The notes under the pieces are model-generated. The model was not told the origin of the DNA. It did no database searches and was given only the letters and a program-made list of their open reading frames with translations. This document shows positions 44,730 to 58,129 of a DNA stretch of 64,000 bases, piece after piece. The translations under genes were made by a program, and so were the position numbers. How positions within the stretch are numbered: position 1 is the stretch's first letter; every line of letters starts with the position of its first letter. The DNA comes from Lepisosteus oculatus (lineage: Eukaryota > Chordata > Actinopteri > Semionotiformes > Lepisosteidae): positions 27,230,001 to 27,294,000 of the forward strand of contig NC_090708.1 of NCBI RefSeq assembly GCF_040954835.1, written 5' to 3'.

Positions 44730-47460
44730 ACAGCAATCATTAAAATTGCTGATGTTAGAAATGCTATCAGAAATTAAACCAAATGAACCAGAAGTGTATT
44801 GAAATAAAGCAATATAAACAACAAATGCCGATAGATTTTTACTCAAAATTACTGAGAAATTCAGAAAAACAGCATATTATGAATAAGAAATATTTGATAA
44901 TTTTAAATGAACTTTTATAACTTATGTTCGTTCAGGTAAATGCCATTTATTGTTAATAAATTAATTTGAACCTTGCAAGTGTTCTTGAAAAAATAAGTTT
45001 AAAAAAGACCACTTTGACTGAGATCAAGAATTAGAAGTAGAAAATGTTTATGAGGAAGGTGGAATGTGTGTATCTAATGGTGTTTCAACTACCACTACCA
45101 CCTATATAAGTATATATTTATATCCATAGATAAAAATTGTTAATACTTTTTAGAAACAGTATTATACTTTGGTTATTTTAATTTTCAGATGGCACAATTT
45201 CCCTTTGGTTACATTATTCAATATTAATATTCCATATTAAGTGGATTCAAAGAAGTAGTTCAGTACAACAGATTAAATGAAATGACCATTTCACTAACAT
45301 CTAATGCACCACAGGTGAAACCTATTGATCTTCTATGAGCACTGAAAAGCTAAACACGGCAAGCCAAATCATACTGTGGTATACCACACATTGCTTACCA
45401 CAGTTCAGGAAGTTTTAATGTACATTCTGGATTGTAGATACCTGGTGATACCAGGTGAAGCTGTTTCAAAACTTTCAACTTTATAATCCAGGAATAAGTG
45501 TCACAAATAGAGCTGATAAGATATCAGTTGTAGGTAGGATGACTGATCGGAATTACAGGTATGCTGTTGTAGAGAAATATACCTGTTAATGCTTCGGGAG
45601 ACAATGCATAAGCCAGGTAAAGAACTAAGAAGACCTTTTTTGTTTTAGTCAAGAAATTATTTGGCAGACAGCCAGGCATTTATTGCTGCAACAATGTTAA
45701 GTTTTAATTTTTGTTAGATATTTTCAAATTGATTGTGTTTACCAGACAAAACTCAATTTGCCTGTAAATACTGTAATATATTTTGTGTACAATTTAACAG
45801 TGACAAATTATTGATTGCAGAATTCTTGTGACAGGAAAAAGTGATAAATTGTCAATTATAGGTTGGAAGGCTGATTTAATGTACTGTAAGCTGAAATCAA
45901 ATGAATAACATATACAGTACAGTATATGCTTAATTAATGTCCAGACCAAACTTGAACACATATTCTAAATATTTTATTTAAAACTTTGAATTGCACATTA
46001 TGCAAAACAATTAACTTTTAGGATGACCCCAAAAACCTAATTATATTTGTGTGACACGAAATCCAGATCCTGCTTGGATAAATTGCTGCCACCATTAACA
46101 AGCAGGTGGTTCCTGAGAAAATTTCAGTCAGCATGAAGCTTCAGCACAACCTCCCACTTTTGCCCAAACAATAATATCACTACAGATGGACACTAAGACA
46201 GCAGAAAAGCATTGGACACCGATGAAAGCTGACAAATTCAATCAGTTGTTTCCTTTGTCTTCCTGGGCAGGAATTAAACATCCATAAACAAGCTAGTTAT
46301 TAGATGATTAATATTTCAGTATTCACACTGCAGACCGTGAAACTGACTTGTTGTCCTAAACACCCAAACACAGTTTTTAATAACATTTAAATCATGGTAG
46401 TAAAAATGTAATTACTTACTGTAGCTTTGAGTATTTAAATTTTGAATAGGTATATGAAACTGATTAACCTTCAAGGCAAATTATAACATGTTACATTAAA
46501 ATCAGTATTATATTATTATATAGTATTATAACCCTTATATATTTGCATCTTTGTAGAAGATCAGCTTCACTTTGTACCTAGGCACATTGTTTCATGTGTA
46601 CTGTTAGTTTGGTTGGTTTAATATGAACCTGTTTGTATCAGTAAAATCATATATTGCTTACTTTGAATCCATGTGCAGAAACTGCCTGTTATTCTGTCGA
46701 TTGATTCCTTACAGCTAATCTCACACATTTAATGTAACAACACTCACACATTTAATGTAACAAGATCTAAATTCACAAAACAGTACAACAATAATGGACA
46801 CTCAGAGACAAAAATACAACAATAGAAAAGGACATACACAGGGAAAACAAGAGGATGTATTTATTTTTTTAGAAAGCTTTTAATGATCCTGAAAAAAACC
46901 TCTTTTACCACAAGCATTTAAGGGAAAGGAGGCAAAGGTAAGGGGTGAAAATAATGCTCACAATGTGGTGACGTACAGTAATTAGTGGAATACAGAGCAC
47001 ATCTCTATTAGGCTGCTCTTCCTAACTTATATCACTTAAATAAATCCAAGCATTGTTTATAAAGTACGAAAGATTGCAGATTTGCAATTCATTTTTTACA
47101 TTCTACCAATATTCACTCTTTTGCATAGTCCACAATGGCAATATGAGCTTACAAGGCCAAAAGTGCTTAGTGCAAGATTAATGATAGAGTCATGAAAATA
47201 CCCAAGTATCTAGTGTAAAATTACAATATTTACTTATTAAAAATAATATATGAATTAAATATACAGAAAAAGAAGTTTATTGACTTCAGCAGATCATCAA
47301 GCAACTATTAAAATGTACAGAGCTAAAACACTCATTAATTTCTCAGTAATCCTAAAGCTATCGTTAGGTACTCAATTCAACACCTGTAACTGTGCATTGT
47401 TGTCCTGTGTTCCTTTTTCGGGCTTTATTACATTAAAATGTCTTCAACTCTCTTATGGAC
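44730..47460. other. No gene seen
   Basis: AT-rich, few repeats noticed, short frames only. This is the 3' side of OR2 and the longest stretch in the window where I see neither genes nor a recognisable transposon. Confidence 0.45.
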
Positions 47461-47464
47461 TTGG

Positions 47465-48421
47465 TTAGACAGTGTTCTTTATACTGCGGTGAGCCTGTAG
47501 TCTGAAGTATCTGTAAGCTGCTGCCCTGATTTTTTCATTACTTAAGCTGTAAATGATGGGGTTGAGAAAAGGGGTGAGGAAATAGTACACTGCACCAATG
47601 AAGATGCGTCCTTCTGGCGGGATACTTTCCACTCTCAGTCCAATATACACCACAGCAGCAGTTACATAGGAAATAAATACCACAGTCATATGTGAAGAAC
47701 ACATTGAGAAGGCCTTCTTACGGCACTCCACAGTTTTCATTTTTATCACTGACCACACAATTCTGCAGTATGTCCATAGGACATAGAGAAAGGGGATATA
47801 GATTGCAATCATGGAGACTATCAAGGTATAATTGACTTGACTTGTAACATCTCCACAGGCCAATGTCATCACAGTGGGGTAATCACAGACAATGTGCAAG
47901 ACATAATTTGATCCACAGAATGGCAATGTGCTTGCCAATACTACTGACAAAAGAGGTGCAAGGAAGCCCAGCACCCAGACTATGGCTGCCATTGTAATAC
48001 AGAAATTGGTGCTCATGATGGTGTTGTAATGCAGTGGTTTCACTACAGCAATATATCTGTCATAAGCCATGGCTGCAACAAGGAACTCTTCAACAGCATT
48101 ACATGAGATAAAAAAATACATCTGTGCAAAACAGCCTGAGAAGGAAATACTGCTGCCATGTCCCAGCAGAACTTCTAATAACTTGGGTATAATGGTCGTG
48201 GTCAGACAAATGTCTAAGAGGGCCAAGTTCCACAGCAGGATGTACATGGGAGAGTGGAGCCGGTGGTCAATGCTGACCAACAGCACGATAAGGAGATTGT
48301 CCAGGAAGGTGGCCAGGAAGAGGATGAGGAAGACAATGAAGAGTACAGTGTAGTGTTCCTGCAGGCCTGGCACTCCCACAATGATGAACTCAGAGTGCAG
48401 GGTCACATAAGAGTTGTTCAT
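47465..48421 (-). CDS. Odorant receptor (OR2), intact coding exon
   Basis: A seven-transmembrane odorant receptor, close paralogue of OR1 (shared VTLHSEFIIVGVPGLQEHY near the N terminus and most TM segments). The start is placed at 48421 (318 aa, MNNSYVTL), because an acceptor-like 'cttgtctcctgtcag' ends four bases before this ATG and would remove the nine upstream codons. Motifs from this start: NNS N-glycosylation site at 2-4, HSPMYILLWNLALLD at 56-70, MAYDRYIAVVKPLHY at 118-132, KAFSMCSSH at 236-244, and NPIIYSLSNEK near the C terminus, where the usual SLRN is SLSN. There is no frame damage. The proposed first exon lies at about 61111-61165. The ligand cannot be predicted. Confidence 0.96.
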   Translation of the reverse strand: MNNSYVTLHSEFIIVGVPGLQEHYTVLFIVFLILFLATFLDNLLIVLLVSIDHRLHSPMYILLWNLALLDICLTTTIIPKLLEVLLGHGSSISFSGCFAQMYFFISCNAVEEFLVAAMAYDRYIAVVKPLHYNTIMSTNFCITMAAIVWVLGFLAPLLSVVLASTLPFCGSNYVLHIVCDYPTVMTLACGDVTSQVNYTLIVSMIAIYIPFLYVLWTYCRIVWSVIKMKTVECRKKAFSMCSSHMTVVFISYVTAAVVYIGLRVESIPPEGRIFIGAVYYFLTPFLNPIIYSLSNEKIRAAAYRYFRLQAHRSIKNTV

Positions 48422-48440
48422 GACTCTGACAGGAGACAAG
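48422..48440 (-). promoter_or_regulatory. Putative splice acceptor 5' of the OR2 coding exon
   Basis: 'cttgtctcctgtcag' on the minus strand, then AGTC and the ATG. It has the same design as upstream of OR1 and the OR pseudogene. Confidence 0.6.
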
Positions 48441-48664
48441 GGTGCCAAGAGTTAATGCATATCTGTGTTTTCTATCGGTTTGATTTCATAAAAGGATATT
48501 AAATAATAAAATACAGACAAAAAATAATAAAACATTTAAGGAAAACTTTTAGTTTTTAGTTTTGCCATGGTGAACATTTTATTTTTATTAATCATTATTG
48601 TGTAAAATACAGTTGTATTATACTGTATAATAAATCCAACCATAAATTTTCTTACAGTGCCACA

Positions 48665-48942
48665 GGGAAGCCAGAGCCTATCCCTGCAAGCTAACGGCAG
48701 AAGGTAGGGTACACAACCACTCACCACAGGGCAAACCACAGAAACAAAACACACTCATATACTCACACCAGAGCCAATTTTCTCAAAAGCAAACAATCTG
48801 CCAGTATTTCTTTGCTCTATGAGACCAATATCTTGTTAACATAGGAAAAACATATAAAATATGATAGCTAGCATGGTCTAAAACTGAATCTAGGCCCATA
48901 GTGCTGTGAGGCAGCAATGCTAACTACTGTGCCACTGTGCTA
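48665..48942 (-). repeat. tRNA-derived SINE, minus strand, diverged
   Basis: Reverse complement of the 4778-type SINE: 'gagcctatccctgcaag', 'cagagccaattttctcaaaa', and a head with 'gcaatgctaactactgtgcc' near 48913-48932. The body is shortened. Confidence 0.7.
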
Positions 48943-48984
48943 CACATTTATATTAATTATTATCAGGATAATACAGTAAATATA

Positions 48985-50400
48985 CACGGTACTGTATATC
49001 TGCCGTACAGCTAAATAATAAGTATGCTGCAGTACAATGCGGTGGGCATATTGCAATTAAACACATCATAATGCATCATTTCGGGTCATTCCGTGCTGTA
49101 CCGTATGCAAATTAGATTATGCTTATAGTATCCGGAATCATGTTGTAAAACTGCTAGGTGGAGCTAATAAAGTTTAACTTCTCGTGTACAGCATTTGAGC
49201 TGTCACCAGAAAACACCCAGTTTCGAATTCTGATCACCGCTGAGGGACAATCCAAGTAAGAATTTAAGTTGTATACTCTTTAGACTTTTAAATTTAAACT
49301 GTGTATTACAGCATGTTAATCATTATACATTAAAAAGTTGGTATATTTTATGAAAGGAAGATTGCTCAGTTGGACAAAAGTACACAACCTACCACCTTTA
49401 TCATAAATATTTTAATTATGCAGAAATATTTATGCATCAATGTATTTACCGAAGATATTACTAATAGTATTAATAATGAATGACCTTAGACAAGCTGTAA
49501 GCTCAAAGTATTACCCTGGTCCACTTACCTTGTAACCATCTTTGTAAACAAAAATACTTTGTTTATTCATTGATCTGATCACGTATTCATTTACAATCAT
49601 ACAAAGTAAGTTTTGAGAATCTCCGATTCACCATGCCTCTCACATGCTGATAAACAATATTAATTTAGGAACATAAACATATCATGTAAACTGTATATGG
49701 CTGGTATTGGTATTTTAAAGAAAAATACACACCAGTATTCCACTTTCTCCCTAAACATTTTAAGTCTTACATGTATCAAAGTCTTACATGTGGTTATTTT
49801 GGAAACGATTTTACGTGTTCCTTCAGACTAGATTAAGTTTATATACTTTGTAAAAGGTTATAATGTTTTAACCTTCTCTGTGAATACGCTTGTTATCGCC
49901 GTAAACAAAGGCATACTTTTAGAATTTGATAAATAGGGAATATAATATGGAATCGTGTATCTAAAGAAATTAATAACAATATAATTATATTTATGTACTC
50001 TAGCTCAAATTATCAAGTGGTACACTTTCTTTGGATATGTCTGCTTTAGTTTCACTTCTTTCCATGTGACGGCTTGAGCATGTGCCTTATATTCCTGAGG
50101 TCGGAGGTACGAGCCTAGCTGTTGCCATGAGTTTTCTTTTAACAAATAAACATTTTGTTGAAAAACTAAACTTAGCAAATATTATGGACACTATATTGAC
50201 ATGTTTATATTTCTATATATCACAACATGTTCAAAGCTGTCATTTATTAATAGCAATGAATAATTTCAAATTGCTACTCGTATTATTACTGATAATACAT
50301 ATTATTGACACTATATTGAATTTGTTGGTATTTTTAAACATCACAAAATGGATTCTATAGACCTTGACTTGTGAAAATTTTCACAACTATCAGTGAGATA
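48985..50400 (+). repeat. B-type arm of the CAGATGCAG family, terminus degraded, with tRNA-like module
   Basis: 'aggtggagctaataaagttt' (49150) and 'gatattactaatagtattaa' (49450) are B-type subterminal sequence, followed by the arm motif 'aaagaaaaatacacaccagt' (49718), 'gggaatataatatggaatcg' (49935) and a tRNA-like module at 50066-50122 (GGTACGAGCC as box B). The 18-bp terminus is not recognisable. Confidence 0.65.
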
Positions 50401-51666
50401 ATCCTCTTTTTGTAAACCTCTGTTTTTTTTAATCGATGTGCAATTACACACTAACTGGAACACTGGGGGACCGCTGTGTACACATGGTCACAACACAAGA
50501 AATACTTTGCAATATGGCTTTGTGTGATAGGAACCATAGGAAATAGCGCAGTGTCCAATTACCCAGACTGTAAGCACGGGAATAAAGCTTTGTTTGATTT
50601 CTAATACCCTTTCTTTATTCCTGTTTTCATTCAGCAGGGAAATTCCTATTCTTTACTCAACAGCTTTTAAAAACAGCACCCATGATGTTCAAATCATGAT
50701 GTCCATGATTTGTTTTTCACAGAAGACTGACACAGCAATATTCAGCTAGTGTGTATTATCTGTTTAGGGTCCTGTAGCATTCCAGTTTATGTTGTGTTTG
50801 TACGTGCAAGAATAGAGATTACAAACATTAATAAAACATACTTGCATCTTGCTTTTATAAAATATATAGACTTTTTCATGTTTAATTTGTAAAATGCTGT
50901 AATACAGTTTAAAATGACTAAACGTCCAAACAGTATACAACTTGAATTCTTACCTCTATTAATACAAATCTCAAGTGGTATTAAATAAATACAGATTTTT
51001 AGTATAGATGACACTTTTCTAAAATGTATTTAAAAAATAAAAACGATTACAATCTAATCTTTCCACGTGTGACCCCATTAGGAAGTACAATACGCTCCTG
51101 CTTTGTTTAACAATGGTATAAAAAATAAATCTAAATAGTGAGAAAGCTATGCTTAAAGTTAATTTAGGGACTTAGAAGACAAAGATAACAATTTACATTG
51201 CATTGTCAGTTTGTGAATCAATAAAGGCATTTAATTTGACACGCATTTGAGATTTAAATCAAAATGGGAGTAATCTCTATTATTTCTCTATTATCAAAAC
51301 CAATTGTGGTTCTTTTGGAAACACTTTGACATGTTCCTTGTAACTACACTGCTGTCGATATTGCAGCAATAGATAAAATGAAACGCTTGGAGTTTGTAAT
51401 GTATGGATTTCAATATTTATGTCATTATCTAGTGGTTTCATTAGTGGCAAAGGCTAAACATTTAAGCGCAGTGGGGGATATTCGGGCATGCTAAAAAATC
51501 ACACCTGACAAAGTGAAGGCTGTGAAAACATTTGTCAGTCTGTACGTGGGGGGGGTGGGGGACTATCTTTCATTGGAAGGTTCGCCTATTCTACTCTGAG
51601 AAAGCTGAGAGCTGAGTGCTGTTCAATCGTTTTTGCTCTCTCTGGGACTTGCTTAATCTCTCTCTT

Positions 51667-52275
51667 AATTCAATTCAATTCAAGGTGCTTTATTAGTATG
51701 ACCGATAGGTACAATCTGTGTTGCCAAAGCAAATAAAAAGAATAAAATTAACATGAAACAAAACAAAAAATAAAATAAAATAAAATCTACAGACATATTA
51801 CAGACATTTACAACAAAGACATATCATAAAATATTTACATATTCTGTAAACATATTGAGCATTACTGGGAGACAGACTCACTGTTCCTCAGGCTGTGACA
51901 GGAGATCACATACTGGGCTTCCAGTTCAACTAAGTTCCCGCCTCCCTCTCCCAGGAGGATTGGAACCCGTTGTGATTCTGGCAGGTGTGGGAACTCTGGG
52001 ATTAGATTTCTGGAATTAGGGAAGAATGTTTCCCTAATCCCAGAATATCTGTCACAGTGCAGTAGGAAGTGTGGGTCTGTCTCTCTTTCTCCCCACTGGT
52101 AGTGCGAGCACAGTCTATCCTCTCTGGACAGCAAGACTGCCTGTGTCGCCCAGTTTCTAAGGCCAGGCTGTGGTCACTGAGCCTGTACTTCTTCAGGGTT
52201 TGTTTCTTTTTGCTGTTTCTTATCTTGGTCAAATATTCGGCTAGTGTGCATTGTCTGCAAACCCACGTGAGCCTG
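51667..52275 (-). mobile_element. LINE 3' end with (GAATT)n tail
   Basis: On the minus strand a C-terminal fragment reads KKYRLSDHSLALETGRH, then REDRLCSHYQWGERETDPHF and LLHCDRYSGIRETFF, the Cys/His-containing end of a non-LTR retrotransposon ORF2. It is split by a frameshift near 52130. The 3' UTR has poly-TTTTA sequence and ends 'ctaataaagcaccttg' followed by GAATT repeats. The clade is not assigned. A tail of the same family lies at 17190-17235. Confidence 0.75.
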
Positions 52276-52489
52276 AAAGCGCTACATTATTAATAATATG
52301 CTCCATGTCTCACTAACATTAGAATGTTATTAAAAAAAAAACAGGATTAACTTTTTTCTGTCTCTTTCTCATCCGCTGTGATTCAGGTGTTAATAAAACG
52401 TGTTTACAAAGAAAGTGGAATACAGTAATAGTACCAGCTATATAAATACATATATTTAGATCCTTAAATTAATATAGTTTATTAATTTC

Positions 52490-53400
52490 TTTAGATACGT
52501 GATTCCATATTATATTCCATAATAATTAAATTCTGAAAAGTATAAGTTTCTTTTACTGCGATAACAAACACAAGTATTCATGGAAAATGGTAATCACTTA
52601 ACTCACTTAACTTGAACGTTTTGTGATATTTAGAAATACCAACAAATTCAATATAGAGTCGATAATATTTATTATCAGTAATAACCACAGTAGTAGCAGC
52701 TTGAAATAATTCGTTTTATTAATAAATGATTTAGCTTCGAACATGTTGGGATATTTAGAAATATAAAAAATGTCAATATAGTGTCCATAATATTTGCTAT
52801 TTTAGTTTTTCAAAGAAATGTTTATTTGTTAAAAGAAAACTCATAGCAATTGCTGGATTTGAACACCTGGCCTTACACTTATAAGTCAGTCACTTAAGCT
52901 ATCATGCCACCAATCCAGTCATGTGACAAGCACTGAAACAGCAATGGAAAGTTTTATACTACTGTTTGTAGTATAAATCTAGACTACTGTTTGTAGCGAC
53001 AGCTAGACTCGTACCTCCGACATCAGGCATATTAGGCACATGCTCAAGCCATCATGCCAGAGACATAATCATGTGCAAAGGAGTGAACCTGAAGCAGACA
53101 TATCCAAAGAAAGTGTACTACTGTGATAATTTGAGCTACAGTACATGAATATAATTTTATCGTTATTAATTTCTTTAGATACACAATTCCATATTATATT
53201 CCCTATTAATCAAATTCTTAAAGTATGCTTTTGTTTACTGCGATAGTGAGCGTATTTGCAGAAAAGGTCAAAACATTATAACTTTTACAAAGTATATAAA
53301 CTTAATATAGTCAGAAGGAGCACATAAAAACATTTCCAAAATAACCACATGTAAGACTTTGGTGCTTATAATGTTTAGGAAGAAAGTTGAATACTGGTGA
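52490..53400. repeat. Arm pieces with two tRNA-like modules
   Basis: Minus-oriented modules at 52853-52917 (same type as 42848) and 53001-53062 (same type as 50066) sit in tandem within one arm, preceded by 'caaagaaatgtttatttgtt'. Arm sequence continues to about 53400 ('aaaataaccacatgtaagactttg'). Confidence 0.65.
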
Positions 53401-53639
53401 GTTGTGTATTGCCTCTTTTAATATTTTGTAAAAATGTTCCAATTTAAATGCAATATGGATTATAAAGCAGATAGTTCCAGACCTGAAATCTGATTGGTTG
53501 ACTCAAGTTTGAAGCTGTGCTATATTCAGTTTTATATGCACACCCCGGAAGGAATTTTGACTTTTTACTGTGTGATAAAGAAATATCAATGCCCTGACCA
53601 ATAAATTACGGTCAATCAAATCAATAGCATAGGCTTTTA

Positions 53640-54070
53640 AAGATTACTTCTTAGTGTAGATAAGAAAGCTTGGATTCTCAGTTATTTGATACATGTATCT
53701 TCTTCTGCTGTCTTTGTTGCACTGTTGAGGATCCTTGTGATTTTTTGTGCTCTCGTTCAATGATAGTACCGCATTTATTCCTTTATCATAAAATTATTTT
53801 CATTCTTAGAAATTATCAAACGCTCGGTTAAAAGCAAGGGAGATTATGTCTGTTATAGTTATAGCAAGAGTTCACTACAGCGTTATTGGAAACCCAATTT
53901 TAGTGACAAAGAGCTGTAGTGATATCCTGACAGGCCAGCACCGGTGGGAGTGCTCCCACAGCGAAAAAGAAAATGCCTGACGAACTAGAGACTGGACAGT
54001 TTTTCAATGCTTGTACGATGAATGGAAATGTTCAAATAAATGTACTACAGAAATAAACAAAAAAACAAGT
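53640..54070 (-). repeat. B-type inner arm fragment
   Basis: Similar to 20830-21060 and 57300-57500 ('gaggatccttgtga', 'gttaaaagcaagggag') but with stops and indels. Ends with 'aaaagaaaatgcctgacgaact', also present at 40527. Confidence 0.6.
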
Positions 54071-54079
54071 CATTTATTC

Positions 54080-55070
54080 CTTTATCATATCATATATCAT
54101 ATGTCCTTTCTTTGCTAGTCAATGTTACTTATGGCTGTGTTTCTGCATTGCATAGCAATGAGAGACTTTATTCTCAGATGGAGGAATGTAAACAGCTTAA
54201 TTTTCATGTAAAATATTTTTTTTAGTTAAAATTCATTCTATACAGCAATCACTTATTTGGGGACTGTTTTATAAAAGCAATAAGGCACTCGATGCTTGTG
54301 CTATATCGTGAATATAGTCACAGTTAAAAGGGTTGCTGCCCTCCTCTTCACGTCGGGCCTAAGCACGGCCTCGAGTGCCTTATTGCTTAAATATATTATT
54401 AATAATATTAATAATGAATGACCATGGAATAGAGAGGATGTAAACTGAAGAGTTACAGAGAAGACACATTGAGTTGTCTTTTCAGCTTGGAATTTAACCT
54501 TTAGAGCAATCCTTTTGGCTATATTTTTCACATAGCCAGATGTGTAAAATAGAATGGATTAATAAATCGATTAAGAAAAAATATTTCACACATACTTTGA
54601 AACCATACAGCTTTGAAACCATACGGTATCATATTGTACATACAATATATTCATACAGAATACGATCACATTGCTGTTTATTTTCATGTGTGCTACTGTT
54701 TCAGTATACTGTATCAGCGGATTTAACTTCAAGTGATTTGTGTGTGAACTGTTAACTCTACTTCACACCTGCATGTCAACATCATGGTATGTCCAGCAGC
54801 TCTTTTGTATAGATTACACTATGAATCCCTTAGGCATACCATCCAAGGTTTTGACAAATAATCTGATTTTGATTAACCTTAAATAGCTCATTTTGCTTAA
54901 AGAATTTAAAATCTGCCTGCGTTACTGTATTGAAATTTATTTAATTGAAGTGTTCAGACACCTACGGAGAAACCCAAATTTCTCCATCTAAATTTAAGAT
55001 GCTTCATTCACAGTTTTGTTATGCGAAATGTTTTTGCACTTGTTACACTCTCAGATCCTGACTGATTTGA
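54080..55070. other. No gene seen
   Basis: AT-rich; short frames without recognisable domains; no repeats paired. Confidence 0.4.
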
Positions 55071-55075
55071 CTTTA

Positions 55076-58000
55076 CAGATGCAGCCATTCAAAGTGCGCG
55101 GTACAGACACGTACCGGAGGTAATTGGCTACGGCGTCGTGCAACATGACGCAAATTTCCGCGGTACGTGATTGGTTGACCGACAGGGGCACTCGTGTTCC
55201 GTTGGTCGGTCGTAGAAAGATTTACAGTAAATGTCTTTACTGTGCCTGTTTTAGCATTGAATATTCATATGGAATTTTACCACTGAAGGGAAATCTTAGT
55301 ACCTGAGCATAAAAAGAATAGGAGCATACTGTAACACGTGTGAAGGCCATAAACGATATTAATTTACGGAACATAAACATACAGTATATGGCTGGTCTTG
55401 GTACTTTAAATAAAAAATACACACCAGTATTCCATTTCTCCCTAAATATTTTAAGCTTTGAAGTCTTTAAGTAATGTGATACCGGAGTCAACAATCATAC
55501 TTTTAGAATTTGATTAAAAGGGAATATAATATGGAATCGCATATCTAAACAAATTAATAATTATATAATTATATTCATGTACCGCAACACAAGAATAGTA
55601 CACGCTGTACATTGTCTGTTGATAAAGTTTCTGCTTTGTGTAAGGATGGTATCAAAAAGTAATCTAAGTGGTGAGAAAGCTGTGCACCTCAAAGCGCTTT
55701 ACAGGATAAAAACAATAAGAACAATAGTGTAAGACTGGGCAAACGATTTTTTTATAGAAAAATCGGGCAATGTGTTTTTTTTAATCCAACATTGACACCC
55801 ACATCTTAAATCTTGTCAGTCAGCTCTTTTTTCTCTATTTGAATTGTGGCGATTCAAACAACCTGGGATAACAAGTTTTTTATAGAAATACAAAATGAGA
55901 TATAATGATGTGTTCCGGCTTAGACATTAACGAGTACAACCCCCCTCTCTGCGGGAGTGCTGGCTGTGACGAATTAAACCGGTTTCACAGGTATTTTCAA
56001 AGTAGAAGGGCGCGAGATTTCCAGCGAAAGACACCTCCCCCCTTCCAAAACTAAGGAAGTACAGTACTTACTAGTTAAGAAAGCTAGGCTCCTCAATGAA
56101 ATCGCTTTAACATGCAAATGCGTTGGTGTAACAGTCTGGGCGTGGCAAGCTTCTAATGTTAACTCGACTACGGCGAAAGGAACCCTTCTTTCATTGGAAG
56201 ACAATTAACATATTCTAGCCCTAAATGAATTAATAGGAAACATGGTTTACATAAAATACATTTTTCCAAGAAAGTTTAGCCTTTGTCACTAATGAAACCA
56301 CTGAATAAAGACATAAATATAGAAAGCTTAAGATTTTTAAAATACATGACTTTGCTAAAAATATTTTATTTAAAAATAAAAACGATTACAAACGCCAGTG
56401 GAGAGAGAGAACAGGGGAGGGGTGTTGGTTTTGCATAAGGGGCGGGGCTATGGAAAATGTGGAGTTACATGTTCTGGCTGTTTGTGAATTACCGTTGTTG
56501 AGTATAGAGTGTTGAGGTATTGATTTTGTGTAATGCTTTATGTTGAAAATTGAGCTGGAATCTCAAGATATTGAGATTTGTTGTTGTTTTGTTGAGATTT
56601 AACTTCGCAAGACTGAGTTCTTGTGTCCGTCCTATCCGAGCCCGAAAGTATTACAATATGTATCTTTATAGCAGGTGGTATACAGCTTTTTAGTATAGAT
56701 TACACTTTTCTAAAATGTATTTAAAAAATAAAAACGATTACAATCTAATCTTTCCACGTTTGATCCCAATATCCCAAGAAAAATAAATCTAAACGGGGAG
56801 AAAGATATCAATTTATGTTGCATTTATCTGATTGTGAATAAAAAACGCATATATTTAAACCCGCATTTGCGATTTAAATCAAAATGTGATTATATTATGT
56901 GATTATATAAATGTTTATATTGTAACGCATAGGTGACTATTCATTGTTATTAAAATGACTTAAATTCTATCATGTTGTGATATTTAAAAATAAAAAAGTC
57001 AGTTAATTGTCCATAATATTGCTATTCTATTTTTTCAAAGAAATGTCGCAATACACAAATATAATCATATCATTATTAATTTCTTTAGATACGCGATTCC
57101 ATATTGTATTAGCAGAAAAGCTTAAAACTACCACTTTTTTACACGCTATTTCACATGTTAGTTAAAGACTTCGATGCTTAAAATGTTTAGGGAGAAATGG
57201 TATACCGGTGTGTATTTTTTCTTTACCGATTCCTGGAATCTGACTGGCTGACACCCTTCTGAAGTGGTTCCATAATATCTGGTATACAGAAAAGAAAGCA
57301 TTGATAAAAAAAGCCTGGATTCTCATGTATCTGATACAAGTATCTTTTAATACAGTCTTTGATGTGCTCTTGAGGATCCTTGTGATATTTTGAGCTCTGG
57401 TTGAATGATAAGTGTCGCAGTTTAAATAATTTTCGTAGTTAGAAATTATGAAACGCTCTGTTAAAAGCAAGGGAGTTTTTATGTCCATTGCAGTAAAAGA
57501 AATTGCCTGACAAAGTGGGGCTTGGACAGATTCCAAGTGCTTGTACAAATATGCTAAAGAAATCATGTTGAGAGCCTGATGCGCATCTTTTTTCATGTTT
57601 TTAATGTTTAACCCAGTGAATCTCATGGCATTTTGTTACAATTGTGTTATCCCTCTTGTACTCAAGTAGGAAACCTAGTTTTTCCTCTGGCAGGGACGGA
57701 CCATTGTGTCAAAGGATTATAAGGATGTATACTTTGAGTATACAGCTTGTCCAAAGTCATTCATTATTAATACTATTAGTAATATCTTCGGTAAAGGCTT
57801 TGATGCATAAATATTTCTGATAAAGGTAGGTTGTGTACTTTTGTCCAACTGAGCAATCTTGCTTTCATGAAATATACCAACTTTTTAATGACTGATGATT
57901 AACATGCTGTAATACACAGTTTAAATTTAAAAGCTCAAATGCTGTACATGAGAGGTTAAGCTTTATTGCTTCCTGCTGGTGGTTTTACAAGGTGGTGCCG

Positions 58001-58119
58001 GATAGTTTCCGGCATTAATGTCAAATGACGCGATTAACCCCGTGATACTGCGTGATACTGCGACACGCCCACCGGGGTATACCGCGAAATACCCCACCCA
58101 TTTTGAATGGCTGCATCTG
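55076..58119 (+). mobile_element. Deletion derivative of the giant TA-flanked transposon
   Basis: TA, then CAGATGCAGCCATTCAAA from 55076 with A-type subterminal sequence almost the same as at 15938. The right end is 58119 in B-type sequence nearly identical to 21360-21505, again followed by TA. Total 3044 bp. The interior keeps parts of both arms (55240-55560 and 56630-57250), but the transposase is gone and no long ORF replaces it. Internal sequences such as 56640-56690 match the reverse complement of 17020-17075, confirming common ancestry with the 15938 copy. Confidence 0.85.
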
Positions 58120-58129
58120 TATGTTTGGC

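Noticed and set aside
48069..48502. Plus-strand frames rich in Glu/Asp across 48069-48502
   Set aside because: Antisense of the OR2 transmembrane coding region.
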